Under the pieces are notes generated by a model. It worked only from the letters and a program-made list of their open reading frames with translations, did not search any database and was not told the DNA's origin. The position numbers were made by a program, and so were the translations under genes. Of a stretch of 21,370 bases of DNA, positions 1 through 9,400 are shown piece by piece (positions within the stretch are counted from its first letter, which is position 1; every line of letters begins with the position of its first letter). Origin of the DNA: CALXJM01 sp963930325 (lineage in GTDB: Bacteria; Bacillota; Clostridia; TANB77; CAG-508); the NCBI GenBank assembly GCA_963930325.1, contig CAWVME010000131.1, positions 1-21,370 on the forward strand. The letters are read 5' to 3'.

Positions 1-1
1 C

Positions 2-568
2 GGGGTACCATATATGACATTAGAATATGTATTGAAGAAAAATGGTATCGATCCTGAAAAAGATGTTGTACTAGATGATAGTATCAAATTTGATTTAATG
101 GCAGGTGCCTTTGCAGCAGGAAATGCAGATTATGTAACATTATTTGAACCAACAGCTTCTCTTACAGAACTCGCAGGAAAAGGATACATTGTTGCAGCTT
201 TAGGAGAAGAAGCAGGAGATGTAGCATACACAGCATATTTTGCTAAAAAAAGTTATATAGAAGAAAATAGTGATACAATCCAAAAGTTTACAAATGCGAT
301 ATACGAAGGACAAAAATGGGTAAAGAGTCATAATGCAAGAGAAATTGCAGAAGTAATTATTGACTTTTTCCCAGATACAGAAATAGATTTATTAGAAAGA
401 GTTATACAAAGTTATATAGACATTGATGCATGGAATGATACACCAGAAATTAATGAAGAAGCATTCAATCACCTACAAGAAATTATGATAGAAGCAGGGG
501 AATTATCTGGAAAAGCACCATACGACAAAATTATTAATAACTCATACGCTGAAGAAGCTGTGAAATAA
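2..568 (+). CDS. ABC transporter substrate-binding protein, C-terminal part (5' end outside window)
   Basis: The frame is open to the left edge, reading G-V-P-Y before the first visible Met at position 14, so this is the C-terminal ~188 residues of a longer protein and the Met is internal. The pattern 'PYMTLEYVLKKNGIDPEKDV', followed by a segment weighing an 'AFAAGNADYVTLFEP' pocket and 'VAYTAYFAKKSYIEEN', is typical of NMT1/SsuA-like periplasmic-binding proteins. These are lipoproteins that deliver sulfonates, nitrate, taurine or thiamine precursors to an ABC importer. The substrate cannot be told from this fragment. The C-terminal helices (EIAEVIIDFFPDTEIDLLERVI) fit the same fold. It ends in TAA, 19 bases before a strong hairpin, so it is the last gene of its operon; the permease and ATPase genes would lie upstream. 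The family is fairly sure, the substrate is not. Confidence 0.82.
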   Translation, partial: GVPYMTLEYVLKKNGIDPEKDVVLDDSIKFDLMAGAFAAGNADYVTLFEPTASLTELAGKGYIVAALGEEAGDVAYTAYFAKKSYIEENSDTIQKFTNAIYEGQKWVKSHNAREIAEVIIDFFPDTEIDLLERVIQSYIDIDAWNDTPEINEEAFNHLQEIMIEAGELSGKAPYDKIINNSYAEEAVK

Positions 569-587
569 TTATTATAGATAAATATAC

Positions 588-612
588 AAAGGCAGGAGTA
601 TTCCTGCCTTTT
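588..612. terminator. bidirectional intrinsic terminator between convergent genes
   Basis: AAAGGCAGGA (588-597) pairs perfectly with TCCTGCCTTT (602-611) around a GTAT loop, and T residues follow. It closes the ABC-transporter gene on the plus strand. The stop codon of the minus-strand U32 gene overlaps the stem base, so the hairpin serves that transcript too. Confidence 0.85.
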
Positions 613-3031
613 AAATTATTCTATTTAAATTTCCATTTGTATAATCTTTACCTTCTAAGCGACCACCATGCTTACATATATCAATAATCTCCTGTATTTC
701 AGAAAATGCTTCTTCTAAAATATCAATTCGAATAGAGTTCGTAGGAAAATCTTTGCTTGCAATAGATAAAACTTTACTATTGTATATTGTGTTTACTGTA
801 TCAATATTGTCAGGCACTACTGGAAATTTAAAGCCAAATCTGTCTTTTAAATAAAAAGTATGCTTAGAATAACATTGCTTTTTACAATTAAAATAGCATT
901 TATTCGTTTTGCCAAGCAAACAATAATTAGAATTCATAACAGGTATTCTTCCATATACGATAAGTTCAGATGACAAGCGGGAATTTTCAAGTAAGCTAAG
1001 TTGAGCATCTTTTTCTAATTCTGGAGAAAGTGTAAAAGTATTTATTCCAAGCGACTTTAAACTAGAAACTGTATAAGAATTAAATACATTCATAGTATAA
1101 TTAGCAATAATTGGCAATCCAAAATTAGAAATCATGTTAAGTTGCCCCAAGTTTGAAACAACAAAACCATCAACTTTGAACTCTTGAAGAAGATGTGGTA
1201 GTTCTTTCTCTATGAGAAAAATATAGTTTTTTCTAGACACGACAGGTAAATAAATAAAAACAGAAAAATTTTCACACAATTGACTTATTTTATACTTTAG
1301 GTCTTTTTTCATAAAGTGGCGCAAAGGTATGTAGATACGGCTAATACCTGACAACTCACAATAATTTGTTTCTAAAGAAATATTGTTTAAAAGTAAAGAG
1401 ATAGATTTTTCAGTGCTTATTTTAAAAGCTTTTTCTTGGCTATTCTTAAATAACAAATTAGAATGAAAAGCGCGATTAGTTTTATTGTGCGCAAAATGTT
1501 CTATATAAGAAATAGCTCTTCTTCTAAGTTCATTTAAAACACTAATATTAGGTAAAAATAAATTTTCATCCAAATAAACCTTTAAATTTTCAAAAATAAA
1601 AGGAGTATTTCCGGTTTTAGCTAGTTGAGAAACCACTCTTTCCTGCGTGATAGGAGCATTAATAGCTTCCTCAGGAAGTAAATCTGAATAAAGAGTAAAA
1701 TCTAATCCTGAATAAAAAGAATCTGTGTTTTTATTGCAATATACACGTAAAGAAATAGTTTTATTTCGTTTAATAAAAATTTCGCAATCAAAAGGAATCT
1801 TTTTTTGTTCTTTTTTTATACTTGTTTGAACTAACATACTCAATGTTCTGCTAGATAATTTATAAACCAAATCAGAAGTAGAAATATTACCCTTAATTCT
1901 TCCAATTTTTACAGTAGTGTTGGCAGGAGTATAAGGCTTATTCTCTTCTTTTACCATAAGTTCTGAAATCGTATATTTGGAATTTTCTTTTTCCACCATA
2001 ATAGTATCTCCGATAGAAAGAGGCTCTTTAGAAGTAAGAGTAATATGTCCTTTATTCTTATTATAATTAGAAATACTTCCTAAAGGAAGACCAATATTAT
2101 TAGGCCTATCTTTAAAAATTAAGTGCTTATTTTCTGTATCACAAAAATGACCAAGAGAAAATCCTCCACGATTAAATACCTGCAGCAAGTCTTTTTTATC
2201 TTGTTCTCCTACTTTGAATTTATTTCTACCATTTTGCAAATACAAATCAATATACTTTCGATAAATTCTTGTAACCGTGGAAACATATTCTGGAGATTTC
2301 ATTCTACCTTCTATTTTAAAACAGTGAATACCAGTGTCAATTAAATCAGGCAGAAGTTCTAAACCACATAAATCACGTGGACTTAGAAGAAAGCCATTAT
2401 CAAAAGAACTATTGTGCTGATTTACTAATTCATAAGGAAGTCTACAGGGTTGAGCACATTTACCACGATTACCAGAACGACCTCCTACCATGCTAGAAAA
2501 GAGACATTGCCCAGAATAAGATATACACAATGCTCCATGAATAAAGGTTTCTATTTCTATAGAAGAACTTTGGACAATGGAAGAAATTTCAGAAAGAGAA
2601 AGTTCACGAGACAAAATAGCTCTAGTAAAGCCAAGTTCTTCTAATTTTTTTACACCAGCTAGATTATGAATGGACATTTGTGTACTAGCATGAATAGGCA
2701 AATCTCTAAAATGCTCTATTAAAAAACAGGCAAGACCTAAATCTTGAACAATAATAGCATCTACACCAAAATTATAAGCAGTTTTAGCAAGTAAGACTGC
2801 TTTTTCAAATTCGCTTTGCTTTAATAAAGTATTTAATGTCAAATGTACTTTTACACCTCTTATGTGAGCATAATAAATAGCCTCTTGCAAGGAGGTTAAA
2901 TCAAAATTATGAGCAGAAGCACGAGCACTAAAAGCAGAAGCTCCTAAGTAAACTGCATCAGCTCCGTTTTGAATAGCAGCTTTTAAACAATCAAAATCTC
3001 CTGCAGGAGAAAGTAATTCTGGAAAATTCAT
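611..3031 (-). CDS. peptidase U32 family protein, RlhA/TrhP-like RNA hydroxylation enzyme
   Basis: This 806-residue protein starts with the U32 signature 'ELLSPAGDFDCLKAAIQNGADAVYLG'-type barrel. It carries the family motif E-T-F-I-H-G-A-L-C-I-S-Y-S-G-Q-C at about residues 161-176. Cys169, Cys176, Cys192 and Cys196 match the four cysteines that hold an iron-sulfur cluster in U32 RNA-modifying enzymes. Although named peptidases, characterised bacterial members (E. coli RlhA, TrhP; B. subtilis TrhP1/P2) hydroxylate 23S rRNA or tRNA wobble uridine using prephenate. The length and long C-terminal half, which has a second barrel-like lobe and a Cys-rich stretch near residues 690-715, resemble the large DUF3656-containing RlhA-type members. 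Start: ATG at 3031 with AGAGG six bases upstream and an extended -10 promoter about 30 bases further. It is divergent from topB. The exact RNA target is not decidable here. Confidence 0.88.
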   Translation of the reverse strand: MNFPELLSPAGDFDCLKAAIQNGADAVYLGASAFSARASAHNFDLTSLQEAIYYAHIRGVKVHLTLNTLLKQSEFEKAVLLAKTAYNFGVDAIIVQDLGLACFLIEHFRDLPIHASTQMSIHNLAGVKKLEELGFTRAILSRELSLSEISSIVQSSSIEIETFIHGALCISYSGQCLFSSMVGGRSGNRGKCAQPCRLPYELVNQHNSSFDNGFLLSPRDLCGLELLPDLIDTGIHCFKIEGRMKSPEYVSTVTRIYRKYIDLYLQNGRNKFKVGEQDKKDLLQVFNRGGFSLGHFCDTENKHLIFKDRPNNIGLPLGSISNYNKNKGHITLTSKEPLSIGDTIMVEKENSKYTISELMVKEENKPYTPANTTVKIGRIKGNISTSDLVYKLSSRTLSMLVQTSIKKEQKKIPFDCEIFIKRNKTISLRVYCNKNTDSFYSGLDFTLYSDLLPEEAINAPITQERVVSQLAKTGNTPFIFENLKVYLDENLFLPNISVLNELRRRAISYIEHFAHNKTNRAFHSNLLFKNSQEKAFKISTEKSISLLLNNISLETNYCELSGISRIYIPLRHFMKKDLKYKISQLCENFSVFIYLPVVSRKNYIFLIEKELPHLLQEFKVDGFVVSNLGQLNMISNFGLPIIANYTMNVFNSYTVSSLKSLGINTFTLSPELEKDAQLSLLENSRLSSELIVYGRIPVMNSNYCLLGKTNKCYFNCKKQCYSKHTFYLKDRFGFKFPVVPDNIDTVNTIYNSKVLSIASKDFPTNSIRIDILEEAFSEIQEIIDICKHGGRLEGKDYTNGNLNRII

Positions 3032-3062
3032 AATAAACCTCTTTTTGTTAAATTATGTAATA

Positions 3063-3071
3063 ATTATACCA
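3063..3071 (-). promoter_or_regulatory. extended -10 promoter for the U32 gene
   Basis: On the minus strand the sequence reads TGG-TATAAT, an extended -10 element. It lies about 30 bases before the U32 start codon. No good -35 hexamer is seen at 16-18 bases, which is tolerated for extended -10 promoters. Confidence 0.55.
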
Positions 3072-3127
3072 CAAAAATTACATCAATTATTGCAATTTCA
3101 TAATAATCAATGAAATTTTTTGAAGGT

Positions 3128-3156
3128 TTGACAACCTAAAAAAGAAATGCTAGAAT
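3128..3156 (+). promoter_or_regulatory. sigma-A promoter for topB
   Basis: TTGACA (3128-3133), a 17-base spacer ending in TGC, and TAGAAT (3151-3156) form a near-consensus vegetative promoter. The transcript would start near 3163, about 28 bases before the topB start. It is back-to-back with the U32 promoter. Confidence 0.85.
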
Positions 3157-3190
3157 TTGATAAAAGATAAGAGAAAAAGGAATGAATGAC

Positions 3191-5101
3191 ATGGCCAAAA
3201 AATTACTAATAACAGAAAAACCAAGCGTAGCAATGGAATTTGCAAAAGCACTAAAAATTAACACAGTAAGAAAAAATGGATTTTTAGAAGCAGAAAAATA
3301 TGTTATTACTTGGTGTGTAGGACATTTAGTAACCATGTCTTATCCAGAAAAATACGATGAAAATTTAAAATATTGGAGACTAGATACCCTTCCTTTTATG
3401 CCAAAAGAATATAAATATGAAGTTATACCTAGTGTTGAGCAACAATTTAATGTAGTAAAAAGTTTGCTTACAAGAGAAGACATAGACACTATTTATGTAT
3501 GTACTGACTCTGGAAGAGAAGGAGAATATATTTATCGATTGGTAGACCAGATGGTACAAGTAAAAGGAAAGATAAAAAAAAGAGTGTGGATTGATTCACA
3601 AACAGAAGAAGAAATTTTGAAAGGAATACAGAATGCAAAAGATTTATCTGAATATGACAGTTTATCTGAATCAGCATATTTAAGAGCAAAAGAAGACTAT
3701 TTAATTGGAATAAACTTTTCTAGACTACTATCCATTATTTTTGGACGAAGAATTGCAAAACAAATGAATGAAGATAAAATGGTAATTTCTATTGGGCGAG
3801 TTATGACTTGTGTACTCGGCATGATTGTTTCAAGAGAAAGAGAAATAAAAAATTTTGTAAAAACAAAATATTATAAAGTAATAGGAGAATTTGGAGAGGA
3901 AATGTCTTCATTTAAAGCTGAATGGAAAGTGGCAGAAAATTCTAAAATGTATAATTCTCCAAAGCTTTATAATGAAAGTGGATTTAAAAAAGAAGAAGAC
4001 GCAAAAGAATTTATTACTTTTTTACAAGGGAAAAAAGCAATAATTGCAGAAATAAAAAAGACAAAACAAAAAGAAAATGCACCTTTACTATTTAACTTAG
4101 CAGAAATTCAAAATGAATGTACTAAACGATTTAAAATAAAACCAGATAAAACACTAGAAATTATTCAAACATTATATGAAAAAAAGTTAGTAACATATCC
4201 TAGAACAGACGCTAGAGTACTATCAACAGCTGTTGCCAAAGAAATAACGAAAAATTTAAATGGATTGTCTAAAAACTATAAAGATGAAGAAGTACAGGAA
4301 ATTATAAAAAAGATGATAGAAGAAAAATATTCTACCAATTTAATAAAAACAAAATATGTAAATGATAGCAAAATTACGGACCATTATGCAATTATTCCAA
4401 CGGGTCAAGGGTTTGAAAACTTAGATAAAATAACAGAATTACAAAGAAATGTTTATAAAATTATAGTTAAAAGGTTTTTAGCTATTTTTTATCCTGCAGC
4501 AGAATTTAACAAAATTTCTGTCACAATTGATGTAGAAGGAGAAAACTTTTCTACTAGTGGAAAAGTTTGCACAAAAGAAGGCTATTTATCTGTTTGGAAA
4601 AACAAAAGCGAAACAGAACAAAAAGAAGAGAACTCGTTAGACATTTTAAAAAATCTAAAAAAAAATCAAGAAATTACGACTTTAAATTATGAAATTAAAG
4701 ATGCAGAAACAAGTCCACCAACTCGATACAGTTCAGGATCAATTATACTAGCAATGGAAAATGCAGGTAAACTAATTGAAGACGAAGAATTACGAGAGCA
4801 AATTAAGGGGGCAGGAATTGGAACTAGTGCTACTAGATCAGAAATTATTAAAAAACTGGAAAGAATTCAATACATAGGAATTAATAGCAAAACACAAATT
4901 ATTACGCCAACAATAAAAGGAGAAGCGGTTTATGACATAGTACAAAAATCTATACCAGACATGCTAAATCCAGAATTAACGGCAAGCTGGGAAAAAGGAT
5001 TAGACATGGTCGCAAAAAAAGAAATAGAACCTAATATATTTATGGAAAAATTGCAAAAATATGTGAAAAGTAAAGTAAATAAGTTAGTTATACCAATGTA
5101 A
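3191..5101 (+). CDS. topB: DNA topoisomerase III (type IA)
   Basis: Type IA topoisomerase of 636 residues, similar in length to E. coli TopB. It passes single strands through a transient nick and decatenates replication or recombination intermediates. The Toprim domain opens with LLITEKPSVA (Glu9). The second Toprim motif is C-T-D-S-G-R-E-G-E at 104-112, where the usual D-x-D-R-E-G-E has Gly108 in place of the second Asp. The catalytic tyrosine is Tyr336 in L-V-T-Y-P-R-T-D. The late motif 'TSPPTRYSSGSIILAMENAGK ... GAGIGTSATRSEIIKKL' is also typical of the family. There are no C-terminal zinc-finger cysteines. The ATG at 3191 is preferred over the in-frame ATG at 3182, because AGGA at 3178-3181 then has a 9-base spacer, whereas it directly abuts 3182. 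Both starts precede MAKKLLITEK. It has its own promoter and stands alone. Confidence 0.95.
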   Translation: MAKKLLITEKPSVAMEFAKALKINTVRKNGFLEAEKYVITWCVGHLVTMSYPEKYDENLKYWRLDTLPFMPKEYKYEVIPSVEQQFNVVKSLLTREDIDTIYVCTDSGREGEYIYRLVDQMVQVKGKIKKRVWIDSQTEEEILKGIQNAKDLSEYDSLSESAYLRAKEDYLIGINFSRLLSIIFGRRIAKQMNEDKMVISIGRVMTCVLGMIVSREREIKNFVKTKYYKVIGEFGEEMSSFKAEWKVAENSKMYNSPKLYNESGFKKEEDAKEFITFLQGKKAIIAEIKKTKQKENAPLLFNLAEIQNECTKRFKIKPDKTLEIIQTLYEKKLVTYPRTDARVLSTAVAKEITKNLNGLSKNYKDEEVQEIIKKMIEEKYSTNLIKTKYVNDSKITDHYAIIPTGQGFENLDKITELQRNVYKIIVKRFLAIFYPAAEFNKISVTIDVEGENFSTSGKVCTKEGYLSVWKNKSETEQKEENSLDILKNLKKNQEITTLNYEIKDAETSPPTRYSSGSIILAMENAGKLIEDEELREQIKGAGIGTSATRSEIIKKLERIQYIGINSKTQIITPTIKGEAVYDIVQKSIPDMLNPELTASWEKGLDMVAKKEIEPNIFMEKLQKYVKSKVNKLVIPM

Positions 5102-5174
5102 AAGTAGACTTTGCCAAAAATCATTTTACTTAATTTTAACCCGAACACATTAAATTATGAGTTTTCTGCTATCT

Positions 5175-5195
5175 ATGATATTTGATATCATTTTC
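5175..5195 (+). terminator. weak candidate terminator after topB
   Basis: ATGATAT (5175-5181) pairs with ATATCAT (5185-5191) over a 3-base loop, and TTTTCT follows, 74 bases after the topB stop. The stem is short and AT-only, so termination would be weak. Confidence 0.3.
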
Positions 5196-5220
5196 TAATA
5201 ACCGTCTAACTTATTCAATT

Positions 5221-5294
5221 TGGAGGCGCCACCCGGATTTGAACCGGGGATCAGAGTTTTGCAGACTCGTGCCTTACCACTTGGCTATGGCGCC
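5221..5294 (-). tRNA. tRNA-Cys (anticodon GCA)
   Basis: On the minus strand the cloverleaf is complete. The acceptor is GGCGCCA/TGGCGCC, the D-arm GCC..GGC, the anticodon loop CTGCAAA with GCA at 5260-5262, and the T-arm CCCGG-TTCAAAT-CCGGG. The CCA end is encoded. The only flaw is a C-U mismatch at the base of the anticodon stem. It lies 58 bases downstream of tRNA-Gly and is probably cotranscribed with it. Confidence 0.97.
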
Positions 5295-5352
5295 GAATAT
5301 ATTAAATATAATATGCCAAAAAAGAAAATTTAGTACTTAAATTTTTAAAAGT

Positions 5353-5428
<76 letters not shown>

Positions 5429-5441
5429 AACTGACTTTATA

Positions 5442-5470
5442 ATCATAGCAAAATTTAATAGAAAAGTCAA
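5442..5470 (-). promoter_or_regulatory. sigma-A promoter of the tRNA-Gly/tRNA-Cys unit
   Basis: On the minus strand, TTGACT (5465-5470), a 17-base spacer and TATGAT (5442-5447) end 13 bases before the tRNA-Gly 5' end. That distance is right for a short trailerless precursor. Confidence 0.82.
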
Positions 5471-5565
5471 GATATTATAAAAATTTTATTAAATACAAAA
5501 AGTTTAAGAAAGTTTAAGAAATTATTAGGAATAATAAAAAGACGAAATCTGGAAATATAAAATGT

Positions 5566-5610
5566 AAAAAATAGAAATAGGATTAAAAGTTGCTTCCTGT
5601 TTCTATTTTT
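5566..5610 (-). terminator. intrinsic terminator of the small minus-strand gene
   Basis: A 16-bp stem pairs 5567-5582 with 5595-5610 (one G-T pair, 12-base loop). Read on the minus strand it begins 24 bases after the stop at 5634 and runs into T6 (5566-5571). It separates this gene from the tRNA unit. Confidence 0.75.
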
Positions 5611-5633
5611 ACTGGGGAAATATAGATTTAAAA

Positions 5634-5891
5634 TCATTTAATAGAATTTAAAATAAAAGTTTCATGGATATGATTTAATGTATTTGCATAAATTTGTTTA
5701 TGTTGTTGTAACTTAGTACCTAAAGCAAGCTTTTTTAATTCTTTAATTTTTTCATCCTTTTTATACAACTCGCTAAGTAAAGTTTGAATTGCAGAATTAA
5801 TATTTTCTACTGAAATATACATAGAACTATGAATGCATGGCTCTGTAATGACTACCTCATTTAATATAGAATATGCCTCTTCTATGCTCAA
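5634..5891 (-). CDS. small protein of unknown function (85 aa), TTG start
   Basis: I do not recognise this protein. The reading frame starts with TTG at 5891, preceded by a textbook AAAGGAGG with a 7-base spacer. That, together with a strong terminator after the stop and a plausible promoter upstream, makes it a real gene despite its size. The sequence (M-S-I-E-E-A-Y-S-I-L-N-E-V) is mostly helical. It has a central coiled-coil-like stretch, 'LLSELYKKDEKIKELKKLAL' (about residues 38-57), and no signal peptide or membrane segment, so it is likely cytosolic. The only cysteine is near residue 19. It is a monocistronic unit between the tRNAs and the surface-protein gene. It could be a small regulator or a structural helper, but nothing in the sequence decides this. 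Confidence 0.7.
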   Translation of the reverse strand: MSIEEAYSILNEVVITEPCIHSSMYISVENINSAIQTLLSELYKKDEKIKELKKLALGTKLQQHKQIYANTLNHIHETFILNSIK

Positions 5892-6010
5892 AATAATACC
5901 TCCTTTGTAAATTATAAATTTTTATCACCTGAATAAACGACCTTAAAATTACTATTTTCATTAGAATTTCAGCGAAAACTAATGTAATAAAATTTATGGG
6001 TAGGTTCACT

Positions 6011-6039
6011 ATTCTATTACAAATTTGAAAAAAATGCAA
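6011..6039 (-). promoter_or_regulatory. candidate promoter for the 85-aa gene
   Basis: On the minus strand, TTGCAT (6034-6039), 17 bases and TAGAAT (6011-6016) resemble a sigma-A promoter. It would give a leader of about 110 bases. The rest of the 5892-6010 leader shows no convincing structured RNA. Confidence 0.45.
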
Positions 6040-6247
6040 CAAATTTTAGTAATAAATTTAAAAATTTATTAAAACTATTTCAAAAATAAGAAAAATACAC
6101 AGTGTTATTTAACTAAAAAAGAGAAATATTAAATGGATAAATAAAGAAATGTGTGTGCTTATCATAAATTAGTAGGAATAAAATACGAAAGAATAAAGTG
6201 AAAAAGCTACGGAGCAAAGAGAAAGAGCACATTTTTTACATAATTAG

Positions 6248-6276
6248 TTGATAAAAGCAAAAAAATGTAATATAAT
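6248..6276 (+). promoter_or_regulatory. sigma-A promoter for the thioester surface protein
   Basis: TTGATA (6248-6253), exactly 17 bases, then a perfect TATAAT (6271-6276). Transcription from about 6283 gives a 136-base leader before the ATG at 6419. The stretch 6040-6247 upstream holds no gene that I can support. Confidence 0.72.
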
Positions 6277-6359
6277 TGTAATATAAATTAAAAAAACAAG
6301 TCTATTTTATTTCCGTAAGTAATAACAAAAGTAATATAAAACTGCTAAAGAATGGGATA

Positions 6360-6387
6360 TTGACTAAATAAAAAAAAATAGTAAAAT
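6360..6387 (+). promoter_or_regulatory. second candidate promoter for the surface protein
   Basis: TTGACT (6360-6365), 16 bases, TAAAAT (6382-6387). It is closer to the gene than the 6248 promoter and would give a leader of about 25 bases. The surrounding A-rich sequence makes chance matches likely. Confidence 0.35.
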
Positions 6388-6418
6388 AAAAATAAGAAAA
6401 TAAGAAAGGATTAGAGCT

Positions 6419-9400
6419 ATGAATAGGAAGAAAATATTTTTATTTATGATTTTAGCAATGATTTTTATGCTAATTGTAGGAAGTAGTATGTCGTATGCAA
6501 AAACTGAATACGTAGTAGGACTAAAAGCAGTGCGTAATTATCCGGGACATGAAAATAGCGGAACAGACACACTACAAGCAGATAGAATAGCATATGCTTA
6601 CGCTATTAACGATAAAATTATATGGAAATTACTTGAATATGAAGGAGCAACAATAAACGTAGACCAAACTGTTGAACCTGATACAGGTACAGCTAATTGG
6701 AACAATACGATTTATTGCTTAAAAGCTGGACTTGGATTTACAAACGTAGATTCAGAAGGCGGACTTACTGCAATAGAAGAGGAAAAAATCAGGATATTGT
6801 ATAGATTTAGTGAATTGATGACAGCGCAGGATGTTACAACAACAGTTTCAAATAAGTTAAAAGAAGGCAGAGCAATTCCATATCAGAGTATTTTAAAAAT
6901 GGCACTAAGTGCAGATAGAAACAATGCTGTTTTGTGGATATTAGACAATAGCTATATGATGAATATTGCAGATGAAAATACAAAAGCTGAAATGAAAAAA
7001 TATTTATTTTCGAATATGTTAGCTTATATTAATGATACAAATAATACATTGCCAGATGGATTAATTGAAATGTTAACCATTACAGACTCTTTAGAGCTAG
7101 AAAAAATCATATTAACAGATAGCGATATTGACGTAATTCAACAAGCAGCTATATGGTATCATACAAACAATGATGAACCAGCATATAATTATGAACTACC
7201 GCTTATTAAACTTAATGAACAAGCACTTCCAAACACACAAACTTATGTTAATATGGAATCAGCAATAGGAGCAGAAACAGAACTAACGGGTGAAGGAAAT
7301 AAAAGAAGTGCACAAGCACAAGCACTGTATTATTACTTAACAAGAGCATCAGAAAAAGCAGCAGGGAATTATGTTGCTATTAGAGACTTAAAGCCAACAA
7401 TACAACTTGAAAAACAAAATACTAATATAGAAACACAAGAAAATTCTACTGTAGTTGGACCTTTTACATATAATGTAAATACTAATGGAAAAAATGTATA
7501 TAGATATACAACGAGTGTACAAGCTCAAAGAATAGGAGAAACAGAATATTCTAATATTGAAAACTACACTTTAGTAAAATCAGATAAAACAACAGAAGCA
7601 TCCATAGAAGAATTAAATGGAGAAGAATTTTATATAATAATTCCAGAAACACAAATAACGAAAGCAAAATTAAAAATTAATGCTACCTATTTGGAAACAC
7701 AAGCTACTATTTGGATGGCAGAAGATCCTGCAACAACAGAAGAACAAAAAGAACAACCAATTGTTATAGTAGAAAAAACAGAACCTGAAATTTCAGATGA
7801 AGAAGAAGTAACAGCAGATTTAGAATTTGATTTATCATTAAGAAAATACATTACAGGAATTAAAGGAATAGATTTAGCAGTAGAAGACACAAGAAATCCA
7901 AATATAAATACATCAGTGCTAAATACTGAAACAACAGCAGAATATAAACATAGAAAAGATCCAGTTGAAGTAAAAACAGGAGATAAAGTAACATATGCAA
8001 TTACTATTTATAATGAAGGAGAAGTTCCTGGAAGAGCAACAGAAATTATAGATCAATTGCCATCTGGTTTAAAATTCAATCAAATTATAAGTGGAAACTA
8101 TGACGCAGAAATAATAGAAAATAACAAAGTAAAATTCACAGCCAAGGAACCAGCAGTAACCCAAACAGGTTCCGAACCATTCAAGTTACAACCATATACA
8201 GGAGGACAATTAGATTCAGAAACAATACTAATTGAATGTGAAGTTATAGAAGAACAATCTGCCGACACAAAAATATTAACAAATGTAGCATGGATAAGTG
8301 CAGATACTAATACAGAAAATATAGCAGATAGGGATTCACAATCAGAAAATAGCCCAGTAGATAAAAATACACCAGATTATATAGGAAACGCAAATAATAA
8401 AACAGAATTAGACGATTCAAATTATCATTATGAAGGGGAACAAGATGATGATGATTTTGAAAAATTAATTTTACCAGGATTGAGCTTTGACCTAGCATTA
8501 AGAAAATTTATTGTATCTGTTAATGGAGAAGAGTTAACATGGTTTGACAATAGACAACCAATAGTTGACACAACGCCACTTAAAGATGAAACAGGAACAA
8601 CAGCTATTTATACACACCCTAAAACACCAGTATCTGTAAAAAAAGGAGATATTGTTATATATACAATAAGAGTATATAACGAAGGTGAACTTGATGGATA
8701 TGTAGAAGAAATAACAGATTATTTACCAGAAGGATTAGGATATTTGGTAAGCCATAAATTAAATACAGAAAATCGCTGGCTAATTCCAGATGACGCTGAA
8801 GCTATTAAACTAAGAGACATCCCTGAAGCAACAAATAATTTAGACATACAAGATTTCGAAGAAGAATTTGTTAGCTCTTTAGGAGATGTGGACGTTGTAG
8901 TAGGAAAAGCAGAATTAAAGACTGACAAACTTGCTTATAGAGAATTAGAAACAGATAATTTAATTGAAGCATACGATGGAGGAGATAATCTTTCATATAA
9001 AGATGTGCAAATTGCATGTGTAGTAGTATCTGATAGCCTAGAAAGTGAAGAATTGAAAAACATTGCAGAAATAACTAAAGCAAAAGATAAAGACGGTAAT
9101 GATATGAATCAAGAAGGAGATGACAGAGATTCTACACCAGATACTGTTATTCCAGAAGAATATCCAACAGATGGAAATATACAAGATGATGATGATTATG
9201 AAAACTTAGTATTAACATATTTTGACTTAGCATTAAGAAAATTTATTACTAAAGTAAACGGAATCGAAGAAGAAGTTAGTAGAGCACCAATTGCAAGACC
9301 AGATGATGAAAAGAAAATTGAATATGAACATACAAAAGAACCTGTAAAAGTAAAACATGATGATCTTGTAACATATACATTAAGGATCTTTAATGAAGGA

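Noticed and set aside
1..10. CGGGG at the left edge as a third CGG frameshift case.
   Set aside because: In the frame that matches the substrate-binding protein the codons are GGG-GTA-CCA, so the leading C is simply the last base of the previous codon. The upstream sequence is not visible.
5857..6042. 61-codon minus-strand frame overlapping the start of the 85-aa gene.
   Set aside because: It has no ribosome binding site, low-complexity AT-driven content, and overlaps the better-supported gene start and its leader.
6150..6240. Possible cyclic-di-GMP (GEMM) riboswitch upstream of the thioester protein: GAAA loop, 'AAAAAGCTACGG' and closing GTGCT/AGCAC.
   Set aside because: The first-half GCAAACC-like segment and the paired stem around the GAAA loop are missing, and the best promoter for the gene (6248-6276) lies downstream of it. 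The resemblance is too weak to call.
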